NCBI GenBank assembly: GCA_001655195.1
Contig: LPNY01000132.1
Span: 130,344 to 194,343, forward strand
DNA length: 64,000 bases
Direction of reading: 5' to 3'
DNA from: Arcobacter sp. EP1
GTDB taxonomy: Bacteria; Campylobacterota; Campylobacteria; Campylobacterales; Arcobacteraceae
Each line of letters opens with the position of its first letter. Position 1 is the stretch's first letter. Positions 54,157 to 62,900 of the stretch are shown here, one piece after another. Made by a program: the position numbers and the translations under genes. Under the pieces are notes generated by a model. It was not told the DNA's origin, made no database searches, and worked only from the letters and a program-made list of their open reading frames with translations.

Positions 54157-55701
54157 TTGTTAAATCTCAAAGAGACTTTTATTGGTCAGTCTGCTAAAAG
54201 CGACATTCTCTCTGGAGTTGTTGTTGCCATAGCCCTTGTTCCTGAAGCAATTGCATTCTCTATTATTGCAGGTGTTTCTCCCCTAGTTGGGCTTTACACT
54301 GCATTTATTTTAGGGTTAATCACCGCAATTTTAGGTGGTAAAGCAGGAATGATTAGTGGTGCAACTGGTGCAGTAGCAGTTGTATTAGTAGGATTAGGTA
54401 TCAAAGTAAAAGAATCCCTTTCTACCTCTGCATACAATGACCTTGTTGCAAATGGCGAACTTTCTATGTATATTCTACAATATATTTTACTAGCAACAAT
54501 AATAGCAGGTATCATACAAGTAGCTGTGGGTGTTTTTAAATTAGGAAAACTTATACGGCTTGTTCCTCAACCTGCTATGTATGGATTTGTAAATGGTCTT
54601 GCAATTGTAATTGCAATGGCTCAATTTCCTCTTTTTGAAGGTGAAAACTGGATTATGTATGCACTTGTTGCTGCAACAATGATTATTGTTAAATATTTCC
54701 CAAAAATTTCAAATGCAATTCCTTCAGGACTTGTCGCAATTGTTGCGATTTCAGTTGTTGTAATTGGTTTAGACCTTGATACAAAACGAGTGGGTGATTT
54801 AGCTGATATTTCAGGAAGTCTTCCTACTTTTGCTATTCCAACACTGCACATAACAATGGAGTCAATTCTAACAGTACTTCCGTATGCAGTACTTGTTTCA
54901 CTTGTTGGACTAATAGAGTCACTTTTAACCCTGTCTGTACTTGATGAGATGGGTGGAAAACGAGGAAGTGGAAACCAAGAGTGTATTGCTCAAGGTACAG
55001 GAAATATTGTATGTGGTTTCTTTGGGGGAATGGCAGGTTGTGCGATGATTGGACAATCGATTATTAACTTCACCAATGGTGGATGGGGACGACTATCCGC
55101 CCTAACAGCTTCAATTTTACTTATCTCTTTTGTTGTGGCACTCTCAGGATTTATTGCTATGATTCCTGTTGCAGTTCTTGTTGGTATTATGTTCATGGTA
55201 TCTATTGGAACATTTGAGTGGGAGAGTGGAAACCGTATTCGATACATGCCAAACTCTGATAAGTTTGTGTTGATTGCTGTTACTATTATTACTATTTTTG
55301 CTGACTTAGCAATTGCAGTTATCACTGGTATTATTATCTCTGCACTTGTTTTTGCATGGAATCATTCAAAGGTACGTTCACGAGTTTATCGAGAAGGTGA
55401 TGATACAAAAATCTATGAATTTGATGGACCATTATTCTTTGGTTCAACAACATCATTTTTTGAACTTTTTGATACAAAACATGACCCAGAAGTTATTATT
55501 TTAGACTTTAAAGATGCTCGTGTTATGGATATCTCAGGTGTTGAAGCCATTGACACTATCACAAAAAAATATGCTGACTTAGGAAAAAAATTAACCATTC
55601 GGCACTTAAGTGAAGATTGTAAAAAAATCCTAAAAAATGCTGGACCATTTTGTACTTATGAAGAAGATGACCCTAATTATAAAGTCGCAATTAACTACTA
55701 A
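54157..55701 (+). CDS. SulP family anion transporter with STAS domain (second copy)
   Basis: A 514-residue transporter with about 10-12 membrane segments and a C-terminal STAS domain (VIILDFKDARVMDISGVEAI). The segment SGVVVAIALVPEAIAFSIIAG near the start resembles the subgroup linked to bicarbonate or sulfate uptake, and CAMIGQSIINFTNGGWGRLS is its well-conserved stretch. The start is TTG at 54157-54159 with AAAGGA 8 bases before it. It differs clearly from the copy at 41.3-42.9 kb. Confidence 0.9.
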   Translation: MLNLKETFIGQSAKSDILSGVVVAIALVPEAIAFSIIAGVSPLVGLYTAFILGLITAILGGKAGMISGATGAVAVVLVGLGIKVKESLSTSAYNDLVANGELSMYILQYILLATIIAGIIQVAVGVFKLGKLIRLVPQPAMYGFVNGLAIVIAMAQFPLFEGENWIMYALVAATMIIVKYFPKISNAIPSGLVAIVAISVVVIGLDLDTKRVGDLADISGSLPTFAIPTLHITMESILTVLPYAVLVSLVGLIESLLTLSVLDEMGGKRGSGNQECIAQGTGNIVCGFFGGMAGCAMIGQSIINFTNGGWGRLSALTASILLISFVVALSGFIAMIPVAVLVGIMFMVSIGTFEWESGNRIRYMPNSDKFVLIAVTIITIFADLAIAVITGIIISALVFAWNHSKVRSRVYREGDDTKIYEFDGPLFFGSTTSFFELFDTKHDPEVIILDFKDARVMDISGVEAIDTITKKYADLGKKLTIRHLSEDCKKILKNAGPFCTYEEDDPNYKVAINY

Positions 55702-55707
55702 TATCAA

Positions 55708-55730
55708 AACCCTCTTTTTTTAAGAGGGTT
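55708..55730. terminator. convergent bidirectional terminator
   Basis: AACCCTCTT and AAGAGGGTT form a perfect 9-pair stem around a T-run loop, between the SulP gene and the converging membrane-protein gene, overlapping the stop of the latter by two bases. Confidence 0.75.
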
Positions 55731-56097
55731 ACAAATAAATCCCCAAACTAAAAACAACAATTGTTAAAATTAAAACAAAGTATCGATAAAGAATACGTTT
55801 GACTGTACTGCACTCTGCTTTCATATATAAAGGACAATAAAAGAAGGCCAAAAGTAATACCAAAGCCAAAACAGCTTTTATAATGGTAACTACTCCTAAG
55901 GGTAAAGAAAAAAGTAAATAAGCCCCTGTTAAAACTAATATAAAAGCAATGAAAAGCATCGGATACTTTACCCGTGAATAAAATCCACCTCGAGCATTTT
56001 CTTCTATAAAAATACGTATATATAATCTATCAATTAAAATATAAATAAGAAAAAAAGTTCCAACACAAAAGTGTATCCATAAAATAGTTTGTAACAT
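55729..56097 (-). CDS. four-helix membrane protein of unknown function
   Basis: A 122-residue protein with four hydrophobic segments. His9 (LWIHFCVG) in segment one and a basic loop between two and three are reminiscent of small cytochrome-like or CopD-like proteins, but the identity is not certain. It stands alone, ending at a shared terminator with the SulP gene and divergent from the metalloprotease gene. The 142-base gap upstream holds a TATAAA-type box but no recognised regulatory motif. Confidence 0.7.
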   Translation of the reverse strand: MLQTILWIHFCVGTFFLIYILIDRLYIRIFIEENARGGFYSRVKYPMLFIAFILVLTGAYLLFSLPLGVVTIIKAVLALVLLLAFFYCPLYMKAECSTVKRILYRYFVLILTIVVFSLGIYL

Positions 56098-56239
56098 GAC
56101 TCTCCAAAAAGTAGATGCATAATATGACGCTTAAACTTAAAAATATCTTATAGAATACTTGCTATAAAATAGAGTTGAAAAAAGTTTAAAGATTAACATG
56201 TTACAATTAAGCAAATTTTAAAAAAGTGAGAACAAAACT

Positions 56240-56731
56240 ATGTTTGTTGGTGATAGTCTTCAAAGTGCAAATCAAATCTATGCAAAACTTAATCAAAACT
56301 ATGCCAAATTAGACTCACTTGAAAAAGATGATGTAGTCGAGAAATTCAATAAAGATGACTATAATCGTGTCACGTCAAATGAAAACTATGACGAAAAAGA
56401 TTATGAAAGAGTTCTTTCACGATATAAAGATAGTGATGCCCAAATTAGACAACATGAACAAGCACATGCGTCATCATTAACAGCTTCAACACCAGACTAT
56501 GACTATCAAGTAGGACCTGACGGTAAACTCTATGCTACAGGAGGAGAGGTTCGAATTGATACTTCTATTCCCGATGATGAAAAAGCAGCAGCCTTTAAAC
56601 TTTCTCAAATGCAAGATGCATCAAGTGCACCCAATGAATTAAGTGCAGCAGATGCTCAAATTAGTAGAACAGCAAACTTAAATAAACTACTAATTCAATC
56701 ACAGCAACAAGGAGAAGAAAATGCAAGTTAA
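56240..56731 (+). CDS. SprA-related putative metalloprotease
   Basis: A 163-residue protein with a possible zinc site HEQAH (His72, Glu73, His76) in IRQHEQAHASS, followed by YQVGPDGKLYATGGEVRID, the hallmark of the SprA-related family (also called CJM1_0395-type). There is no signal peptide. The N-terminal part is charged and helical, the C-terminal end Gln/Ala/Ser rich. Its last 11 bases overlap the start of the mini axial protein gene, so the two are co-translated. The function of the family is not known to me. Confidence 0.8.
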   Translation: MFVGDSLQSANQIYAKLNQNYAKLDSLEKDDVVEKFNKDDYNRVTSNENYDEKDYERVLSRYKDSDAQIRQHEQAHASSLTASTPDYDYQVGPDGKLYATGGEVRIDTSIPDDEKAAAFKLSQMQDASSAPNELSAADAQISRTANLNKLLIQSQQQGEENAS

Positions 56732-56981
56732 TAACAATACAACAGCTATAACCAATAATTTACATGGAATGCTTCAAGCTCAAACTCAAATGAATGATTT
56801 GGCACAAACAGTTGCCGATGTCTCAAATAGTGTAGGAGACCCACAAAACCAAGAGGTAACGCAAGACTTAGTTGATGCAATAACTCAACAAATTCCTACA
56901 CAAATAGCTTATGAAGCAAATGCCCAGTCAATAAAAGTAGAAAATGCAGTACAAGATGTACTGTTAAATATTAAGGCATAA
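56721..56981 (+). CDS. miniature flagellar axial (rod/hook)-like protein
   Basis: An 86-residue protein resembling the two terminal helices of flagellar rod and hook proteins joined without a middle. The N-terminal ITNNLHGMLQAQTQMNDLAQ has the pattern of the axial N-helix, although the usual ANxxTPGF is absent; the C-terminal PTQIAYEANAQSIKVENAVQ then DVLLNIKA closely follows the QRAYEANxKxI...LLNL ending of FlgC/FlgG-type proteins. It could be exported by the flagellar apparatus or cap an assembly. It lies between the metalloprotease and the thioredoxin. Confidence 0.65.
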   Translation: MQVNNNTTAITNNLHGMLQAQTQMNDLAQTVADVSNSVGDPQNQEVTQDLVDAITQQIPTQIAYEANAQSIKVENAVQDVLLNIKA

Positions 56982-56982
56982 A

Positions 56983-57414
56983 ATGGAAAAACTCAAAATA
57001 GTTTGTCCTCATTGCTCAAATATAAATTCTATTCCAAATAAAGAGTCTTATTCCAAGGCAAATTGTGGACACTGTAAAGCATCCCTTCTTCATACAACTC
57101 CTATAGACCTTAGAGAAGATGATTTTGACCATCATATTGTAAATTCTGATATTCCAGTTATTGTTGATTTTTGGGCACCTTGGTGTGGACCATGTAAAAT
57201 GATGGGACCAGTTTTTGAAAGAGTTGCTTCAAAGTATCCTTTAAAAGCACGTTTTGTTAAAGTCAATACTGAAAATGAACAAAATCTAGGGGCTTTATAT
57301 AATATTCGCTCGATTCCAACATTAGTAATTTATAAAAATGGTGTAGAAGTTCACCGAGTTGCAGGTGCAACTGATGAATCACAACTAACTTATCTACTCA
57401 ACAGTATCATTTAA
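56983..57414 (+). CDS. trxC: thioredoxin with N-terminal zinc ribbon (TrxC type)
   Basis: The 143-residue protein starts with two Cys pairs, CPHC (9-12) and CGHC (28-31), which form a zinc ribbon as in thioredoxin 2, followed by a thioredoxin fold with the active site WCGPC and cis-Pro in RSIPTLV. It reduces disulfides and is often redox- or OxyR-controlled in other bacteria. It starts one base after the mini axial protein stop; its end overlaps the converging DUF523 gene. Confidence 0.92.
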   Translation: MEKLKIVCPHCSNINSIPNKESYSKANCGHCKASLLHTTPIDLREDDFDHHIVNSDIPVIVDFWAPWCGPCKMMGPVFERVASKYPLKARFVKVNTENEQNLGALYNIRSIPTLVIYKNGVEVHRVAGATDESQLTYLLNSII

Positions 57415-57852
57415 AAAGGTTAAAAAACTCTCTAACTCTTCTTCGTTATAAACAGCAATTCCGTTATCTAAAAGTTTTTTAGCCGTTATTCCACTCTCAT
57501 CAATTAACACTTTAGAAAATGTACCATCATAGATTTTATTGCTTCCACACGAAGGTGATTTTGCTTTTAAAAGTGCTACTTTGATATTCTCTTCTTGACA
57601 GAGAGTTAAAGCTTTATTCGCACCTTGCTCAAACTGTTTAGTAACATCTTCTCCACTTTGATTAATGACTTTACTATTTAAAATCTCAGCAGGAATTCTT
57701 GGGGTCTCTAATCCCCCTTCAATTTCAGGACAAAATGAAAACAGTTGATGTTTTGATTTTAATTGTTTCAAAACATCAAGTGAAAGAATATTGTGATTCC
57801 CATCATAACGAACAGGCTCACCTAATAAACATGCAGAAACAAGTATTTTCAT
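57394..57852 (-). CDS. DUF523 family protein
   Basis: A 152-residue protein opening KILVSACLLGEPVRYDG, the family signature, with FCPEIEGGLETPRIPAEI and LLKAKSPSCGSNKIYDG later. Conserved cysteines in SACLLG, FCPE and SPSCG suggest a metal or cluster site. Biochemical function is unknown. It follows the TtcA-like gene by a one-base overlap and runs into the end of trxC. Confidence 0.88.
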   Translation of the reverse strand: MKILVSACLLGEPVRYDGNHNILSLDVLKQLKSKHQLFSFCPEIEGGLETPRIPAEILNSKVINQSGEDVTKQFEQGANKALTLCQEENIKVALLKAKSPSCGSNKIYDGTFSKVLIDESGITAKKLLDNGIAVYNEEELESFLTFLNDTVE

Positions 57853-58610
57853 TAGTCTCTATCTAACATTTCTTTATCAAAAAAAGTTGACGTTTGAATA
57901 TTTTTAAAAGCAGCTTTCATAGATATAAACATTTGAGGGTTTTCCTCTTCCATCTTCTCTAATAACTCTTTTGTTGATTGTCTTGCATGTGGCATTTTAA
58001 TATCAAATCTCATTGCAGGACAAGCCTCATCACCAATTACCATAATTTCATTTGAGTCTGCAAAAGCTCTTAATTGTCGTTCTCGACAAAAGATAAGTGG
58101 TCGAATAACTTCTAATCCGTTTTCAGCCTTATAAACAGGTGGCATAGATCGTAATGCTCCGTTATATAAGAAGTTCATAAAAAATGATTCCATAGCATCA
58201 TCTAAATGATGACCAAGTGCTAATTTATTGTATCCTTGCTCTAATGCAGTTGAGTATAAGTACCCTCTTCTCATTCGCGAAAAGAATGAACAAAAAGATG
58301 AATTTTTTCGAATCTTTTCACCTGCTAATTCATAAATTTGAGTATCAATGATTTCATGTTCAATTCCATGCTCTTTACAGTGGTCTGCTAAAAATTGAAC
58401 TTGTTCACCCATACCATATGTCACAGTAACAGCTTTAAATTCAAAATCATATGGAGCAACACGTTTTAAGTGATTTAGAGAGTGTAATAGTGTCGTAGAA
58501 TCTTTTCCTCCACTAAAACCAACAAGAACTTTATCACCTTCTGTGATGAGTCCATACTCTGCATTTGTTTTTCCAACAAGTTTTGATATTTTTTTACTTA
58601 ACTCTACCAA
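57852..58610 (-). CDS. TtcA-like tRNA thiolation PP-loop ATPase, altered cluster site
   Basis: A 252-residue PP-loop ATPase with FSGGKDSTTL at 32-41, GHHLDDAMESFFMNFLY and RPLIFCRERQL, as in TtcA, which thiolates cytidine 32 of tRNA using a [4Fe-4S] cluster. In E. coli the cluster ligands are a CxxC and a third Cys. Here the pair reads C107-S-F-F110, so the second Cys is lost; Cys197 (EACP) could be the third. It may be a TtcA variant or a related thiolase. Confidence 0.8.
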   Translation of the reverse strand: MVELSKKISKLVGKTNAEYGLITEGDKVLVGFSGGKDSTTLLHSLNHLKRVAPYDFEFKAVTVTYGMGEQVQFLADHCKEHGIEHEIIDTQIYELAGEKIRKNSSFCSFFSRMRRGYLYSTALEQGYNKLALGHHLDDAMESFFMNFLYNGALRSMPPVYKAENGLEVIRPLIFCRERQLRAFADSNEIMVIGDEACPAMRFDIKMPHARQSTKELLEKMEEENPQMFISMKAAFKNIQTSTFFDKEMLDRD

Positions 58611-58714
58611 AATAATCTATCCTAAATTTTTTCGCAATTATAGCAAAAAAAGTGCCCTTTCGAGGTAAAACGTATAAATATTTATGGATAAACACAAACT
58701 ACATAAAAAATACT

Positions 58715-58720
58715 TATAAT
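58715..58720 (+). promoter_or_regulatory. -10 box before the DUF1223 gene
   Basis: TATAAT 16 bases before the ATG at 58737 with AAAAGG between them, so the 5' leader would be only about ten bases. The remainder of the 126-base divergent gap shows nothing clear. Confidence 0.4.
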
Positions 58721-58736
58721 ACTCAAAAGGTTTAGT

Positions 58737-59492
58737 ATGAAAACAGATAAAATCGTATCACAAATAACAAAAGTAGCAGCGCTTATTGTTTTAACAACTA
58801 CACTGAATATTGCTTCTGAACTCTCTTTCTCATCAACACAGAAAAAAACAGCAATGATAGAGTTATATACGTCACAAGGATGTAGTTCTTGTCCTCCTGC
58901 AGATAAATGGTTAAGTGAACTAAAAACCCACCCAGATCTTTTTAAGCGTTTTATTCCCTTAGCATTTCATGTAACCTACTGGGATTTTATAGGATGGAAG
59001 GATGTCTTTGCACAAGAAGAGTTTGATACACGCCAACGAAACTACGCCAAGATTTGGAAGTCGCGTTCAGTATATACACCTCAGTTCATCGTTGATGCAA
59101 AAGAGTATCGCGAGTGGTTTTCCTATAAGGCACTACCAAATTTTTCTAATGAGCTTGTAGGAAAACTCTCTCTTACTCTACATGATAATCAACAATTAAG
59201 TATCACCTTTGACAATAAAACAAATTACAAAAAACGTGCAACTGTTAATATTGCAGTTCTTGGATTTGATTATAATATTCCTATAAAAAAAGGCGAAAAC
59301 CAAAATAGAGAACTGAACCATGATTTTGTTGTTTTAGAATTTGAACAATACCCTATCAACTTAAAAAAGAGTTTGCTCAATAAAAAGTATTTTCTGCCAA
59401 AACTAAAAAATAATAAAAGAAAAGCGATTGTAGTGTTCATAACAACTCAAAAAAATGAGCCCTTACAAGCCGTAGGAGGATTTCTAAACTAG
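58737..59492 (+). CDS. DUF1223 thioredoxin-like periplasmic protein
   Basis: The 251-residue protein has a signal peptide (hydrophobic residues about 13-28) and the DUF1223 signature IELYTSQGCSSCPPADKWL, a thioredoxin-like site with CSSC. YTPQFIVDAKEYREW follows where the family's second block lies. It is likely a periplasmic redox or copper-related protein, but its role is unknown. It has its own promoter and no close partner. Confidence 0.85.
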   Translation: MKTDKIVSQITKVAALIVLTTTLNIASELSFSSTQKKTAMIELYTSQGCSSCPPADKWLSELKTHPDLFKRFIPLAFHVTYWDFIGWKDVFAQEEFDTRQRNYAKIWKSRSVYTPQFIVDAKEYREWFSYKALPNFSNELVGKLSLTLHDNQQLSITFDNKTNYKKRATVNIAVLGFDYNIPIKKGENQNRELNHDFVVLEFEQYPINLKKSLLNKKYFLPKLKNNKRKAIVVFITTQKNEPLQAVGGFLN

Positions 59493-59577
59493 ATGCAAAA
59501 AATTCTTATGTCAATTTACTCTATTTTTAGTTAAAACCATTATAATTCATACATCAAAAAGAAAAGATGAAATTAAA

Positions 59578-59766
59578 ATGACAAATGAAGAAATAGATCA
59601 ATTTAAACTGGAAATATATAAAAATATCATTCCTCAGGTTGTAAATATGCCAGAGGAAAAAATTGTAAGTATCATTAAAATGGTAGAAGAGCAAAACCCT
59701 GATTTACCGCAAGGTTTTGGAAATATGCTTTATGAACAAATACTCGTTATAAAATATCGTCAATAA
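59578..59766 (+). CDS. small conserved-looking protein of unknown function
   Basis: A 62-residue hydrophilic, largely helical protein (EEIDQFKLEIYKNIIPQVV) without signal or cysteine. AAGAAAAGATG-type purine-rich sequence precedes the ATG and a hairpin follows, so it looks like a complete small transcription unit. I do not recognise it. Confidence 0.6.
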   Translation: MTNEEIDQFKLEIYKNIIPQVVNMPEEKIVSIIKMVEEQNPDLPQGFGNMLYEQILVIKYRQ

Positions 59767-59773
59767 ATTAATC

Positions 59774-59803
59774 TAACCAGTAGGTCCTTAAACTTACTGG
59801 TTA
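59774..59803 (+). terminator. hairpin after the 62-residue ORF
   Basis: TAACCAGTA (59774-59782) and TACTGGTTA (59795-59803) form a perfect 9-pair stem with a 12-base loop; only AACTTATT follows, so termination is plausible but weak. Confidence 0.5.
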
Positions 59804-59809
59804 AACTTA

Positions 59810-59911
59810 TTAGTCCCCAATCTCTTTAGAAGACTTCTTATACTTCACATACAATAATATTAAAATTATCAGAACAAAAACTTCAAAAAATGTTAATAAA
59901 TTTGTCTCCAT
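59810..59911 (-). CDS. putative 33-residue single-pass membrane protein
   Basis: On the minus strand an ATG at 59909-59911 opens 33 codons encoding METNLLTFFEVFVLIILILL followed by a Lys/Tyr-rich tail (YVKYKKSSKEIGD), i.e. one membrane helix with a positive inside end. It follows putA by 31 bases. No clear ribosome site is visible. Such small membrane proteins are easily missed; without homologues it remains tentative. Confidence 0.4.
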   Translation of the reverse strand: METNLLTFFEVFVLIILILLYVKYKKSSKEIGD

Positions 59912-59921
59912 AACATTTTAC

Positions 59922-59951
59922 ATTAAATAAGAGGAGAACCCCTTATTTAAT
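59922..59951 (-). terminator. long hairpin at the putA stop codon
   Basis: ATTAAATAAGGGG and CCTCTTATTTAAT form 13 pairs (one G-U) around TTCT, with the putA stop in the first arm. There is no T tract after it, so it may act as an mRNA stabiliser as much as a terminator. Confidence 0.5.
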
Positions 59952-62900
59952 CCCTCTTGCACCAATATTACCATATCGGTGGTATGAGTGTGATACTGAT
60001 TGCTCAGCAAAATAATTTAATAACTCTAATCGACCTTCCATCATTGGTTGTTGTCGAACGATAAAGGTTACTGTTTTAGCTGCTGCTTCAAAGATAACTT
60101 CTGGAACTTTATTGATATTAGAATAAATCACTCTGTCGTAATTCTTTAAAGTTTTAGCAAACTCTACATCTTTTTCTTCAATAATCTTATCTTGCATTGT
60201 AAATAGTTCTTTTGCATTCTCTAAGAAGGTTTTGATAGCTTCATTTTGATTAACAGATACTGTAAAGTTAACTTTAGCAACACGTGCTGCTAAGATACGA
60301 GAAATAACTTCAAAGAGACCATCTGTTGAATCCACTCGAATTACAACTTTTTCTAATGGAACATACCTAAAGTGATTATCTTCACCTCGAACTTCACAAT
60401 AATCTTTCTCTTGTGAGAATTCTGTTTCATAGTTAGCTAAATATGATTGCAGTGCAACTTCTAATTTTTCAAAGTCATTTTTACTATCACTGATTGCTTT
60501 ACATCGAGAAATAAATGATGTTAAATCATTTCTATATGACTTAGCTGGTGTTGGAATTGATTTCTCTTCAAAGTCAACAAACTGAGTAATATAGTTATAA
60601 ATACCAACTTTTCGCCCTGCTCCAATAGCAGATTTACCCATACCACCAAATGGCTGACGTAAAACAATAGCACCAGTTGTTCCTCTATTTACATAAAGGT
60701 TTCCTGCTTTTAAATTAGCTTTCCAATAACTTACTTCTCTTTCATCTAATGATTCAATCCCTGAAGTTAATCCATATCCTGTTGAGTTTACAATATCAAC
60801 TGCATGGGCTAAATTACTTGCTCTCATTACTGCTAGTACAGGTCCAAATAACTCATTCATATGACAGAAGTTTCCTTCTTTTACGCCCCATTTAATAGCT
60901 GGTTTTAACATAAATTCATTATTATCAGCATATGATGGTTTTAAAGCCCACTCTTCACCAACTTCTAATGAGTTAATTGCTTTTTCTAAATTACCAGATA
61001 CTGGGTTTGCTAAGGTACCAATTTTGCTACCAAAGTCCCATACAGAACCTACTTTCATAGATGATGCCGTATCGATTAATGCTTTTCTAAATGCTTTATC
61101 ATTATAAACTTCATCTTCAAGAACTAATAATGATGTTGCACTACATTTTTGTCCTGAGTTGTTAAAGGCACTTATACATACATTTTTAACCGCTTGCTCT
61201 CGATCTGCCATATTAGTTACAATCGTTGCATCTTTTCCACCAGTCTCAGCTGTTAAGAAAAGATCCGGTCGAGTTTCTAGCATACTATAAGCAGTATCTT
61301 CACCACCGGTTAAAATAACAAAATCAACATCTTTATTTGAAATAAGATGTTCTCCTGCAAGTGCACCTGGGCATGGGACAAATTGAAGTACATTTTTTGA
61401 AATACCTGCATCCCAAAAACACTTACACATTTCATAGGCTGTTAATGCAGCAACTGATGCAGGTTTAATAATAACCGTATTTCCAGCAGCTAAAATTGAA
61501 GCAATTCCACCTAATGGAATAGCAACAGGGAAGTTCCAAGGTGGTACGACTACACCAACACCTTTTCCACTAAACTCTAAGTTTTCATATTTTTCCCAGT
61601 AGTTTGCACTATGAGCATAAAATTCAATAAAATCAACAGCTTCTGATACTTCAACATCTGTTTCTGTAAATACTTTACCAACTTCTGCAGCAGCAATACC
61701 GATTAAATCATCTCGTCTCTCTCTCACCTTAATAGCTGCTTGTTTTAGTACTTCATGTCGTTGTTTATTGGTTTTACTTCGCCACCCATCAACATCGGCT
61801 TTAGCTACTTCTACGGCTTTTTTGAGGTCATCAGCATTTGCTAATGCAAACTTACCTGCTAATACTCCCTCTTTAACTTGAGACTTATCAATAGCTTCTT
61901 GAACTTTTCTATCCGTGATATCCTCACCAGCAACCACAATTGGTGCAATTTTATGCTCAGTTTCTTTTGAGAACTTCCATTTAGTGATAATATTTTGAGC
62001 CCATTCATGATTTTTTGGTAATACGAAATCAGTATCTGCTTCAGCATGGTAATCACCTGTATCATATGATGAACCATTAAAATCATGCCATTTCTCGTCA
62101 AGTCTATTTTGTTGTCGTTTTGCACCAACAAATGATGTCTTCTCTGCTTCAAAAGACTTAATAAACAGTTCTTTTTGCATATTCCAATCTGCAGTTCCAA
62201 CTTTTAGACCAAATGAGTACCGAATAAAGTTATTTGGTCCTGTATTTTCATCAAGTCGTCTTACTAAATAAGCAATAGCATTTGTAAACTGCTCTTTTGC
62301 TGCTGTTGGAGCATATAAAATTACCTCTTTAGAAATCTCTTTAATAGCTAATCGTGCTGCTTCACTCATCCCTTCTAACATCTCTAATGTATGGTATTCA
62401 GATACACCATTAGCATCAGCAGTTACCGTTGAGAATGCTAACTCAAATAAGTTATGAGAAGCAACCCCTAAATGTACATAAGGAGCGTTTTCTTTTTGTA
62501 ATGCATATCGTGCCATTCTTTTATAGTTTGAATCTGTATCTGATTTTTCAGTATACGTTACCATTTCCCAGTGTTTTTGAGAGGCTTCTGTCTCTTCCAT
62601 CTCCATGTTAGCGCCTTTTACAAGCCTAACTTTAATAGCTGCTCCACCGTTTTCAACTCTATTTCGTGCCCAATCTGTTAAATCCTTTTGAACATTAAAT
62701 GAATCAGGTAGATACGCTTGTAGAACGATACCTGCATGGAAATCTTTAAATTGAGGTTTTTCTAAAGTTTTCTTAAATACTGCAACTGTGATATCTAAGT
62801 CTCGATACTCTTCCATATCAAGGTTAATAAATTTATTTGATTTCGTACCATCTGGTGCAATATATGGGTGTTTTTGTGCTTGTTCATAAATGCGAGTTAA

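Noticed and set aside
54157-55701. Several long open frames opposite the SulP, pnp and der genes.
   Set aside because: They are low-complexity Ile/Ser-rich shadows of strongly supported genes in the other strand, without ribosome sites.
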